The position numbers were made by a program, and so were the translations under genes. A stretch of DNA of 40,260 bases, from the IMG/VR virus record IMGVR_UViG_3300046011_003368, positions 1 through 40,260 of that record. The stretch is one strand, 5' to 3'. Below, piece by piece: positions 33,794-40,260 of this stretch. Origin of the DNA: a virus. Under the pieces are notes generated by a model. That model had not been told where the DNA came from. It ran no database searches and saw only the letters and a list, made by a program, of their open reading frames with translations. Each line of letters starts with the position of its first letter. Position 1 is the first letter of the stretch.

Positions 33794-34125
33794 TGTGCGA
33801 ACCTATCAATAGAAATTCTAACCATGCCACTTGGGGCTTGCGTGCTATGACCATATTCGAGTTTCTGAATATATGGCAAATTGTTTGTTAGATACACTTT
33901 TTGCCCTGCTTCATTTGGCACGGTTGCAATCATCGCGCCTTCGCTATCTGCTAATTGGTTTTGACCATTTGCAGGGATTCCGATTGTGCATTGCCAGTTA
34001 CCTTTTGCTCTACCAGTATCAACTGGTGTCATTTTGATAACACTCGAAAATACACCAATTGTTACCGCGCGTACATGCTGATTAACTCTTTGCTGTATTC
34101 GTGACGTGACATCGTTAAAACTCAT
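33790..34125 (-). CDS. HK97 gp10-like neck protein
   Basis: A 111-residue protein with SVIKMTPVDTGRAKGNWQ and NNLPYIQKLEYGHSTQAPSGMV, the classic HK97 gp10-like pattern (MTPVDTGRxxxxW, YxxxLEYGxS). A neck/tail completion protein. Overlaps both neighbours by 4 nt. Confidence 0.88.
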   Translation of the reverse strand: MSFNDVTSRIQQRVNQHVRAVTIGVFSSVIKMTPVDTGRAKGNWQCTIGIPANGQNQLADSEGAMIATVPNEAGQKVYLTNNLPYIQKLEYGHSTQAPSGMVRISIDRFAQ

Positions 34126-34481
34126 TTCCTTACCTGCAATTCATAAATAGCCACTTTTTCACCACTCCAAATGCTTTTTACCGCGAGTACATTATAAACC
34201 AGTGAATCAATCGTCATTTTATCGCCTATTTGTGGCTCAGTTGCTTGCAATGCTGCGATACTAACCTTTCTATCACCTGCTTGAATTGCACCTGTCAAAA
34301 GCTCAATACCATTGAAATCTTTAACCAATGCCGCTACGGTTTGCGTAGTTGTCGAACCACCAGATAACTCACCAGTTTCAGGATTGTAAGTTCCATCAGT
34401 TACGCGCGTTAATGTTACTTGCTTGCCGAATTTACCGATTAACTTGTCGGCGGTTGCGCGTGCTTTCGTGTCGAGTGTCAT
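34122..34481 (-). CDS. Head-tail connector / head closure protein
   Basis: A 119-residue beta-rich protein with a GTYNPETGELSGG turn and a GDRKVSIAAL segment, as in SPP1 gp16-like head closure proteins. It lies between adaptor and neck genes and overlaps both by 4 nt. Confidence 0.72.
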   Translation of the reverse strand: MTLDTKARATADKLIGKFGKQVTLTRVTDGTYNPETGELSGGSTTTQTVAALVKDFNGIELLTGAIQAGDRKVSIAALQATEPQIGDKMTIDSLVYNVLAVKSIWSGEKVAIYELQVRK

Positions 34482-34975
34482 ACTCGTAAAGCCTTAGCTT
34501 CAAAGCTATTTGAGGATGATAAGAAAACAGATAACAGATTGTCGATTTGTGAATATCTTGTTTGACTTGGCGAAAACTCACTGTATTCAACTTCGATAAC
34601 ATCTACTTTCTCACGGATTACTGTTTGCGTTTTATCTTCAAGCAATGTTGCGCTATTTGCTTTTAAAGCCAATTCACAACAAGCGTTTTTAACTTCCAAT
34701 GGAACAATGTTTGATAAAACAGAATAACCATCAACAACCACATCATAACGTGGAAAATCTAACGCTTGCGTGCTTAATGTTCTGCGCCCTTGCCAGCGTT
34801 GACGATATACAGCCACCATATATTGAGTAGCACGGCGTAAGAGTTGCTCGATTGTTGTGTCAGCAATCAAGGTAACGTCATTACCGATATTTGCGTGATA
34901 CGCTTTAAATTCAGCAACGCTCGCATAACTTTCGGCATTTGCAAGCCCTGTGCCATCTTCTACTATTAGTGCCAT
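34478..34975 (-). CDS. Head-tail adaptor (DnaT-like family)
   Basis: A 165-residue protein: NAESYASVAEFKAYHAN, LLRRATQYM and RWQGRRTLSTQALDFPR match the phage proteins often annotated DnaT-like single-strand DNA-binding (DnaT_2) that in this position act as head-tail adaptor. The name is misleading; position and gene order favour a connector ring component. Confidence 0.75.
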   Translation of the reverse strand: MALIVEDGTGLANAESYASVAEFKAYHANIGNDVTLIADTTIEQLLRRATQYMVAVYRQRWQGRRTLSTQALDFPRYDVVVDGYSVLSNIVPLEVKNACCELALKANSATLLEDKTQTVIREKVDVIEVEYSEFSPSQTRYSQIDNLLSVFLSSSNSFEAKALRV

Positions 34976-35023
34976 AAATACCCATAAGTGGTGCGGGGTG
35001 ATGTTGATTATTTTCGCGCTTAG

Positions 35024-35072
35024 AAAAAAGGGGTACGCGATAGCTAGGGCGATAGCGTACCCCTTTTTTTTG
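35024..35072. terminator. Strong bidirectional terminator in 34976-35214 gap
   Basis: GGGGTACGC (35030-35038) pairs with GCGTACCCC (35055-35063), flanked by A and T runs that lengthen the stem and give U tails both ways. The loop and stem base repeat GCGATAGC. It would separate expression of the 425-residue protein from the connector genes, which then need read-through or their own promoter; I see no clear one. Confidence 0.8.
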
Positions 35073-35111
35073 CTAAAATCAAGCCGCCCTTAAAAATAAC
35101 AAAGTTTAATA

Positions 35112-35200
35112 AAATCAATAAGTTATGATTTTAATATGGGGGCTTTTTTAAAAAAGCCCTCTAACGCCCCCAACGCCCCCTATAAAAATCAATAACTTAC
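35112..35200. repeat. G/C-tract and palindrome cluster upstream of terminator
   Basis: A perfect 20-bp palindrome GGGCTTTTTTAAAAAAGCCC (35140-35159), then tandem AACGCCCCC (35163-35171, 35172-35180), flanked by near-identical copies of AAAATCAATAAGTTA and AAAATCAATAACTTA. AACGCCCCC is also the core of the 10.7 kb island. No gene is seen in this part of the gap. Confidence 0.6.
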
Positions 35201-35214
35201 AGTATTTGTTTTTT

Positions 35215-36492
35215 TTAATGCTTTTCAATCCAATCAAAACTAAATTCAGCACTAACACTTGATGCACTTTGAGCGGTTAGCGTTAAAGTTTCATTCGGAT
35301 ATAAGAAAATGTTTTTATCGTCAATCGAGAATTTAAAGCCGACATTTCGCGCGGCAACGTCAAACCATACCTGTGTTCCACCTGTGAAACCTGTCGCAAG
35401 TGTATTAACTTGAACGCAGCTATTTACAGCGTTTTTATCAGCATAAGTGGTTGTACCAGCGTTTAACGTGGCGTTTTTGTACAATCTGAATTTGATTGTA
35501 TTTGTGCCGTTACCTTCGCACACGCCTTGCATCGAATTGATAAGTGCTTTAACAAAGTTTTCTAAACCGCCTGTTGGATAATCCGCCTTATTCTTAACGC
35601 TTAAAATAGGGCGTTCAGTTGTGATTGATGTTGCCAATACCTCTTGGTTAAATCTGCGATTGCTCGATGTTGCATCTAAATCTACACCATGAACCGTGCC
35701 GCAATTCCATGATGCTGTGAGCAATGTTGCCGCGAGTGCATTGGTTGTGTTGGTAACTTTTGCAACCATTTCAAGATATGGATTAACTAAATGCGGTTCG
35801 GTCTGTAAATTCGCATAATAAAACGTATGGAATGGTACAAAACGCGTGCCGTTATGAACCCAAAACGTAACAGGTGCAATGCCTAAATGCCCAAAAGTGA
35901 TTTGAAAGATGTTTGTTTTGCTGAAGTCAATGTTTAATCCGCTTGCACCAGTTCCATCGAGTTTATCATCCCATGCGCTACGACTAACCTCGCGATACGT
36001 TGCGCCATTGGTTCTAATATGTCTAACCTTCATAACACCAGCATCATCAACAATAATAAAGCCGTCTTTTTCATTACTAAAACCAATATCGCGCACACTG
36101 CCTGCTACTGGTGCGCTAATAAACGCAGCCGTAAAATTGGCATACATTTGATAGCCTGCAACGTACCTTACAGCGTCACGACTAACCACCTTACAGCTAC
36201 TTGAACCACTTGCACCAGTTGTGAGTGTTAATGCACCATTATTGGTATCGTGGTTGCCTGTACCTGTTGCGGTTTTAATTGCTTCAAACTCACTTAAACC
36301 ATGCGCGAACTTAGCTAAAATATCCGCGTGCCTTGCCGATACGCATAAATCACCAAATACGCTAACGCTCGGAGTGTGACCTACTTCATCAACGATTTGT
36401 GATAATACATTTCCATTGCTCGATGTTGCGATTGCTTTTTTAACTTCATCACCGTCACTCTCAACATAAACACCTTGAGCTACACTTGTCAT
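35215..36492 (-). CDS. Probable capsid-associated structural protein, unknown family
   Basis: A 425-residue beta-rich protein with no recognised family. It follows the coat gene directly, where decoration or head-fibre proteins are often encoded. A possible lectin-like jelly-roll is suggested by GYQMYANFTAAFISA, FQITFGHLGIAPVTFWVHNG and the C-terminal FKFSIDDKNIFLYPNETLTLTAQS. It begins MTSVAQGVYVESDG. Hairpins on both sides imply separate dosing from its neighbours. Head-fibre or decoration is inferred; an adhesion function is possible. Confidence 0.5.
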   Translation of the reverse strand: MTSVAQGVYVESDGDEVKKAIATSSNGNVLSQIVDEVGHTPSVSVFGDLCVSARHADILAKFAHGLSEFEAIKTATGTGNHDTNNGALTLTTGASGSSSCKVVSRDAVRYVAGYQMYANFTAAFISAPVAGSVRDIGFSNEKDGFIIVDDAGVMKVRHIRTNGATYREVSRSAWDDKLDGTGASGLNIDFSKTNIFQITFGHLGIAPVTFWVHNGTRFVPFHTFYYANLQTEPHLVNPYLEMVAKVTNTTNALAATLLTASWNCGTVHGVDLDATSSNRRFNQEVLATSITTERPILSVKNKADYPTGGLENFVKALINSMQGVCEGNGTNTIKFRLYKNATLNAGTTTYADKNAVNSCVQVNTLATGFTGGTQVWFDVAARNVGFKFSIDDKNIFLYPNETLTLTAQSASSVSAEFSFDWIEKH

Positions 36493-36516
36493 AACAAAAC
36501 CTCAAAATTTAGATAT

Positions 36517-36550
36517 TAAAAAAGCCCTGCAAGTTTGCACCTGCAAGGCT
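36517..36550 (-). terminator. Terminator after coat protein gene
   Basis: On the minus strand AGCCTTGCA pairs with TGCAGGGCT (one U-G), followed by a U run. Placed right after the coat gene, it would favour high coat expression over downstream genes. Confidence 0.8.
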
Positions 36551-36570
36551 CTTGTTTTAACGGATTACGA

Positions 36571-37719
36571 TTAACCCATGATGGTTGCAATAAAGTCTGG
36601 TTTCCAAACTTTAACGCCATATAAACAACGGATTTCAATCATGGTTTTCATATAGCCTTTATACACAGCGACTTCAAACACTAAACCACTGTTAGGGTCT
36701 TGAATTGTCATCATGTCAACAGCAGAATCTCCACCGTTAGGCATTGCAGGTGGTCTAATACCTAATTCAACGGCTTGTTTGTGGAATACCACGTTAGGCG
36801 TGTAGCTATTGCCGATTGTCATCGCATTAGCATCGGCAATTTGTTGACGCAAGCCTGTGTTATTTAACAACAGCGTGCCAGCAGCAGTAATACCAGTACC
36901 AACGATGTATTTGTTGTTAGTATCCCCTGCAAAGGTTACAACGTCACCAGCTAAAACAGTACCGCTACCAGTTTTTACAACAACAGACAAACTGTCTTTA
37001 GCTTGGATGCCGTCAGTGACATAACTTGAACCAGCACCTTTAGTGTGAGAAGTAACACCAGCCGATTCTTTAATCATTACACCTTGTAAATCAAGCAACG
37101 TGCCTTGACGTAATAAGTCAGTGCTGCCACTTGTATTTACTTGTTGCAATGATGCAAGGTTACGTAATTTCGTACCAGCCGCAGTATTTAAAACCGCTGT
37201 GATTTGGTTATCAATTGGTGCGCCGTTATCAACTAAGATTTGACGCGCCTCTGCGATTACGTCAAAGTTTGAACCAAATGGCGTTGTACCAGCAGAACCA
37301 ACGGCGCGAGATGCACCTTTATAAGTTGCTGTAAATAAATCAACTTCGATTTTATTGCACAATGCGCGGATTGCTTGCTTGATTTGGTCACCGTAAATGG
37401 TTTCAAAACCTGATCCATTATTGACGTGTTTGATTTCTTCGCCAGTCCACGGAATTTGAACACTTGCGTAAGTGTCAATCGTCATGGTTTTGTTATCGAC
37501 TGTTTGGTCAGTACCTTCTGGAATTGTCATAGAAGGCGCAAACGATGTATTAACCGTTGGCGTGCGTGTGAAGTGTGAGCGGATTGTATCGCCCTTTGCA
37601 GCGCGAGTCGTTGCGTCACCATTGATGGTTGCAGACGGAATAAAACCAACTAATTCCCGACCTACGATGTCAGCCGCTTTGTAGATGTCAGCAGCTAGAT
37701 TATTAAGCGTGTTTGCCAT
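36571..37719 (-). CDS. Major capsid protein (P22 coat family)
   Basis: A 382-residue coat protein. The N terminus MANTLNNLAADIYKAADIVG followed by RELVGFIPS strongly resembles P22 coat (gene 5) family members, and LGIRPPAMPNGG and VAVYKGYMKTMIEIRCLYG fit its C-terminal region. It forms the icosahedral shell. A mid-sequence stretch (about 215-290) could be the inserted telokin-like domain of that family. It follows the scaffold gene. Confidence 0.88.
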   Translation of the reverse strand: MANTLNNLAADIYKAADIVGRELVGFIPSATINGDATTRAAKGDTIRSHFTRTPTVNTSFAPSMTIPEGTDQTVDNKTMTIDTYASVQIPWTGEEIKHVNNGSGFETIYGDQIKQAIRALCNKIEVDLFTATYKGASRAVGSAGTTPFGSNFDVIAEARQILVDNGAPIDNQITAVLNTAAGTKLRNLASLQQVNTSGSTDLLRQGTLLDLQGVMIKESAGVTSHTKGAGSSYVTDGIQAKDSLSVVVKTGSGTVLAGDVVTFAGDTNNKYIVGTGITAAGTLLLNNTGLRQQIADANAMTIGNSYTPNVVFHKQAVELGIRPPAMPNGGDSAVDMMTIQDPNSGLVFEVAVYKGYMKTMIEIRCLYGVKVWKPDFIATIMG

Positions 37720-37772
37720 GTTGTGTTACCTATTTAAAGATTAAATTTTAAAGCGGTAACACATACAGGGTT

Positions 37773-38390
37773 TTAATCTGTAACTTTACCGCCACTTGTT
37801 GCAAATTGTGACCTTTCAACGTGTGACATTGTATCCCATGTTGAACGATTCACTATTTTATCACCTTGCGGCGTTGATTTACTACCATCAGCACCACCAC
37901 CACCATTTGCAGGGGCAGATACGAAATGTTTTCCTTCGTCACTAGCTGACCATTCAGTTACGAATGCGCTTAGTTCTTTGTCACCAATAACAGCCTTGCG
38001 ACTTTCACCGTCTGCGATTACTTTTGCTTGTTGTGAAAACAAAGCCTTTGCCGCTGGTAGCAATTCTTTTTTAATGCCAGCTTTCACTAATGCGTCAGTC
38101 AATCCGTTGTCTAAAAGCAACTTTGAAGTAAAACCTGATTCACTTTCTAATTGCTTTGCAACGGCTTCTAATTGCTTAGTGGTTTCTTTTGTTTGCTTTA
38201 CTAGCGTGTCGCGCTCTGTTTCGAGTGCTTCAATGCGTTCGTGTAACTTTTCAACGTCACCAACGTTTTCAAGGTTTTTGCGTGCTACTTTTACTTCTTT
38301 AAGTAATTCATCACGCTTTTTAATTAGTGGCTGCGTTGCGTCTTCAATCGCCGAATCTAATTCTTCTTGTGTATATGTTTTATCTGTCAT
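37773..38390 (-). CDS. Capsid scaffolding protein
   Basis: A 205-residue protein: highly charged coiled coil (about 5-95, DELLKEVKVARKNLENV), a DNGLTDALVKAGI segment and a Gly-rich linker (APANGGGGADGSK). This is the usual design of phage scaffolds encoded directly before the coat gene. It would direct procapsid assembly and then leave. AGAGGA ribosome binding site. Confidence 0.82.
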   Translation of the reverse strand: MTDKTYTQEELDSAIEDATQPLIKKRDELLKEVKVARKNLENVGDVEKLHERIEALETERDTLVKQTKETTKQLEAVAKQLESESGFTSKLLLDNGLTDALVKAGIKKELLPAAKALFSQQAKVIADGESRKAVIGDKELSAFVTEWSASDEGKHFVSAPANGGGGADGSKSTPQGDKIVNRSTWDTMSHVERSQFATSGGKVTD

Positions 38391-38580
38391 CTTTTAATCC
38401 TCTGGATTGTTTTAGGCTCTGCCTATAAAGTTTAATGCCGCGTAACTTAATCGCGGCTCGAACTCTGCAATTACTTTTTAATCCGTGTTTGCAATCATAG
38501 GATTTTACCAATTTAGGAATCTAACCAATGGCGTTGTTTAGATGCGCGGATTATCTATTAAAAAATAAATAAAAAAAAGT

Positions 38581-38634
38581 GTGTACAATTAAAATATATT
38601 GTGTATAATTTAATCACGGTTTAAATTTGAACCG
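38581..38634 (+). promoter_or_regulatory. Moron promoter with operator-like palindrome
   Basis: GTGTAC (38581-38586), 17 nt, TATAAT (38604-38609); the TGTGTAC-N17-TATAAT layout is identical to the early promoter at 12.92 kb. An 18-bp near-palindrome CGGTTTAAATTTGAACCG (38617-38634, one mismatch) covers the expected start site, a good repressor site. The rest of the 38391-38580 gap holds GCCGCG/CGCGGC (38437-38457) and no gene that I can see. Confidence 0.7.
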
Positions 38635-38653
38635 CAATTAAGAGGATAAGAAA

Positions 38654-38827
38654 ATGAATTACACAAAAGACTTAGGAAACAATGAATCAGCATCAATCGG
38701 AGTTTTTAAAAATAATGATGGAACATTCACTGCAATGACATACACAAAAAGCAAAGAATTTAAAACAGAAAAAGGCGCGTTAAAATGGATGGATACAAAC
38801 ATGAGTTCATGGCGTAAAAATAAATAA
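38654..38827 (+). CDS. DUF1391 (YdfA-like) protein, moron gene
   Basis: A 57-residue protein: LGNNESASIGVFKNNDGTFT then AMTYTKSKEFKTEKGAL. This closely resembles the DUF1391 family known from E. coli prophages (YdfA). Function of the family is not settled. AGAGG ribosome binding site. It is on the strand opposite to surrounding head genes and has its own promoter, so it is a moron gene, perhaps expressed when the rest is silent. Confidence 0.75.
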   Translation: MNYTKDLGNNESASIGVFKNNDGTFTAMTYTKSKEFKTEKGALKWMDTNMSSWRKNK

Positions 38828-38835
38828 AACAACTC

Positions 38836-38856
38836 GCCCCGCCTAACAAGCGGGGC
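38836..38856 (+). repeat. Intercistronic hairpin
   Basis: GCCCCGC pairs with GCGGGGC (7 bp, loop 7 nt) between the two moron genes; no T run. It may stabilise or partly stop the transcript. Confidence 0.5.
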
Positions 38857-38870
38857 AAACTGGAGTAAAT

Positions 38871-39020
38871 ATGAAAGGACGTAAAAAACTTGGTGATACC
38901 AGCGAGCGCGTGGTTCGCGCTCAAATCTGCTTAAAGCCGTCACAGTTGGAATGGTTGAAACAACAAGGCGGCATAAGTCAAACGATTTCAAAGCTAATTG
39001 ATTCAGCAAAGCCCGCATAA
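38871..39020 (+). CDS. Small ribbon-helix-helix-like protein
   Basis: A 49-residue basic protein. ERVVRAQICLKPSQLEWL then a helix and SQTISKLIDSA fits the beta-helix-helix pattern of RHH (CopG/Arc-like) DNA-binding proteins. TGGAG ribosome binding site. As second gene of the moron it could repress the promoter through the palindrome at 38617. Confidence 0.65.
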   Translation: MKGRKKLGDTSERVVRAQICLKPSQLEWLKQQGGISQTISKLIDSAKPA

Positions 39021-39033
39021 CGCGGGCTTTTTT
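39008..39033 (+). terminator. Terminator of the moron
   Basis: AAAGCCCGC (39008-39016) pairs with GCGGGCTTT (39022-39030), then T residues. It includes the RHH stop codon and lies at the end of the opposing head gene; the minus-strand tail is only TTT, so head transcription may pass. Confidence 0.85.
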
Positions 39034-40069
39034 ATTTCTCAATTTTCTTTAATTGTTCAAGCGTGTATTGCTTGCCACTATCATCAACAAACCTGTCAAG
39101 CGTTGTGCCATTTCGAAACATTTCACCGCGTGCTTTGCCTAATACATCATCTTGAAATTCAGGTGATTTTTTAGCTAACCATGTTTGATATGTTTCTGTT
39201 TCAGCTACTTGACCATCCATTGATGCGCGTGTTCCTGCCGTTGGTTCTTTTAAGCCTAATTCCTTCCATGATTTCAAAACAGCCGTAACAACACTACGGC
39301 ATCTAAAATGCAATGGTGGGCGTGGATAAGCATCAAGCGGATAAACTTGACCATCTTTTGATCTGCATATCGGCGTGGTTCTCATATCCAATGTTGCCAC
39401 AAATTGAACCGATTTAACTAAATCATCATTCGCCTTGTAAAACTCGTCACGCGCGGCATTAGTTGAGTGTGCAACGGCGGTTGATACTAAAGCCTGTGTT
39501 TTGGTTCTGTTTAGGTGCATAACGCCATCGCTATATTGCAGTGCTTTTGTGCCAATAATGCGCCGTGTTATATCGCTATAGCTTTGACCTTCAACTAATC
39601 CCATTCTAACCGCTGATTGAATTGAATTAAACGATTCTTGGTCTAGCTTATCAATCCATTCCTTGAGTAACTTACCCTGAAAAGGCGTGTCTTCGATTGC
39701 CGCAAATAATGTCACAGGTGCAGCCATTGTTAGATTTAATTCAATAGGCACAGCCGATGTAATGGTTTTATGTTGCCATTCCTGTTCGTAAATAGCAGCG
39801 TCTTTCATTTCTTGCAATAAGTCACGCCCCATTAAGTCGTAACCTTCACTAATGATTGTTTTAACAGATTCAAGTTGAGAATCAAGCCGCTTAATTGATG
39901 TGGCTGTACCAGTCCAATTTTCGATGTTTAACTTGATTGTTTTTTCTAAATCCTTTTCAACCTCGCGCAATAACTCCATTACTTTTTTAGTTGTGTTGGA
40001 ATAATAGCGATTAAGTAGGATTTCGTGTGCAATTGTTTTGTCGCGTAATTGTTCGTTGGCTGTTTGCAT
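39032..40069 (-). CDS. Minor head protein (SPP1 gp7 / Mu F-like)
   Basis: A 345-residue protein. The C-terminal domain (about 195-285) has the head-morphogenesis pattern: TKTQALVSTAVAHSTNAARD, ATLDMRTTPICRSKDG, and PPLHFRCRSVVTAV. It enters the procapsid with the portal and takes part in assembly or DNA ejection. Start ATG 40069 (MQTANEQL) is preferred; the frame extends 9 nt upstream only through a TTG. It is next to the portal gene only if the ends join. Confidence 0.85.
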   Translation of the reverse strand: MQTANEQLRDKTIAHEILLNRYYSNTTKKVMELLREVEKDLEKTIKLNIENWTGTATSIKRLDSQLESVKTIISEGYDLMGRDLLQEMKDAAIYEQEWQHKTITSAVPIELNLTMAAPVTLFAAIEDTPFQGKLLKEWIDKLDQESFNSIQSAVRMGLVEGQSYSDITRRIIGTKALQYSDGVMHLNRTKTQALVSTAVAHSTNAARDEFYKANDDLVKSVQFVATLDMRTTPICRSKDGQVYPLDAYPRPPLHFRCRSVVTAVLKSWKELGLKEPTAGTRASMDGQVAETETYQTWLAKKSPEFQDDVLGKARGEMFRNGTTLDRFVDDSGKQYTLEQLKKIEK

Positions 40070-40122
40070 AAATAACAATAATTTTCTTATTAAAAATAAT
40101 AATAGATTTTCATAATAATATA

Positions 40123-40131
40123 TGTCATAAT
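40123..40131 (+). promoter_or_regulatory. Extended -10 promoter for KilA-N gene
   Basis: TGTCATAAT gives an extended -10, 37 nt before the ATG at 40168, in a very AT-rich 98-nt gap. No clear -35. The gap must also serve the opposite head transcript, but I cannot place that promoter. Confidence 0.45.
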
Positions 40132-40167
40132 CTACGCTCTTTTATAACTATCTAAAGGTTGTTAATT

Positions 40168-40260
40168 ATGAAAACAGAAGTAATTATGAAACGTGAGTTT
40201 TTTGGTGATTTTATTCAGCAACGTTCACACAGTGAGTTGTTTTGTGCAACTGATTTGTTG
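40168..40260 (+). CDS. KilA-N domain protein (partial, cut by window end)
   Basis: Only the first 31 residues are present: MKTEVIMKREFFGDFIQQRS then HSELFCATDLL. REFFGD followed by F-C-A-T-D-L-L matches the start of KilA-N DNA-binding domains, found in phage antirepressor-like and regulatory proteins. AAAGG ribosome binding site; an ATG at 40186 is an alternative. It lies on the strand opposite to head genes, like the moron. The remainder is outside the window. Confidence 0.6.
   Translation, partial: MKTEVIMKREFFGDFIQQRSHSELFCATDLL

Noticed and set aside
38659-39042. A 127-residue minus-strand frame covering the moron
   Set aside because: It is antisense to two well-supported small genes with ribosome binding sites, a promoter and a terminator; its product is low in recognisable features.
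1-40260. CRISPR array, insertion sequence or integrase
   Set aside because: No regularly spaced direct repeats, transposase-like or recombinase-like protein was found in any frame read.

Overview
This window is most of a tailed double-stranded DNA phage genome (or an excised prophage of that type), roughly 40% GC by eye, with no recognisable chromosomal genes, integrase, tRNA or rRNA. The virion genes predict a long-tailed siphovirus: a 2023-residue tape measure, a tail-tube protein and a tail assembly chaperone with a -1 frameshift. They are combined with a P22-type coat protein, a DUF4055 portal and an SPP1 gp7/Mu F-type minor head protein. A Gram-negative, probably gammaproteobacterial, host is inferred from the P22-type coat and a DUF1391 (YdfA-like) gene; the host genus cannot be read from the sequence.

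Layout. 64-8847 (minus strand): terminase small and large subunits, then three tail-tip/adhesion proteins, a fibre, a fibre-assembly protein and the portal. 8867-10481 (minus): lysis and small-protein genes behind an extended -10 promoter and a structured leader. 10640-10757: a short island of G and C tracts that is very unlike the rest of the window. 10761-12831 (minus): primase-helicase and a 58-residue HTH protein. 12832-12996: divergent control region. 12997-25187 (plus): the early block. It carries Sak4-like ATPase, SSB-like protein, HTH regulator, YqaJ exonuclease, RadD-like helicase, a helicase-DNA methyltransferase fusion, VRR-NUC nuclease, a SleB-like hydrolase, ThyX, dUTPase, a wHTH-DUF3310 fusion and many small proteins. 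It is interrupted by three gene-free stretches with strong RNA-folding potential. 25219-40069 (minus): tape measure back to minor head protein in the usual head-to-tail order when read right to left. Two plus-strand units sit among these minus-strand genes: a two-gene moron (38581-39033) and a KilA-N-type gene running off the right edge.

The plus-strand gene leaving at 40260 and the plus-strand terminator at 38-65 suggest that the molecule is circular or circularly permuted. Joining the two edges directly would give only a very short KilA-N protein, so some sequence is probably missing between them. In the circular order, the tail-tip and fibre genes lie between terminase and portal rather than after the tape measure, and the early block separates tape measure from lysis.

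How it works together: the early block supplies Red-like recombination (YqaJ exonuclease plus Sak4 and SSB), replication initiation (primase-helicase), DNA methylation, and dUMP/dTMP supply (dUTPase, ThyX). The late minus-strand genes build the head and tail, package DNA and lyse the cell. Many genes overlap by ATGA or TAATG, implying translational coupling; I used these overlaps to correct several start codons. The most unusual features are the regulatory RNA-like structures at 10.5, 18.3 and 22.2 kb, the G/C-tract loci at 10.7 and 35.1 kb, the helicase-methyltransferase fusion, and the moron with its own promoter, operator-like palindrome and terminator.
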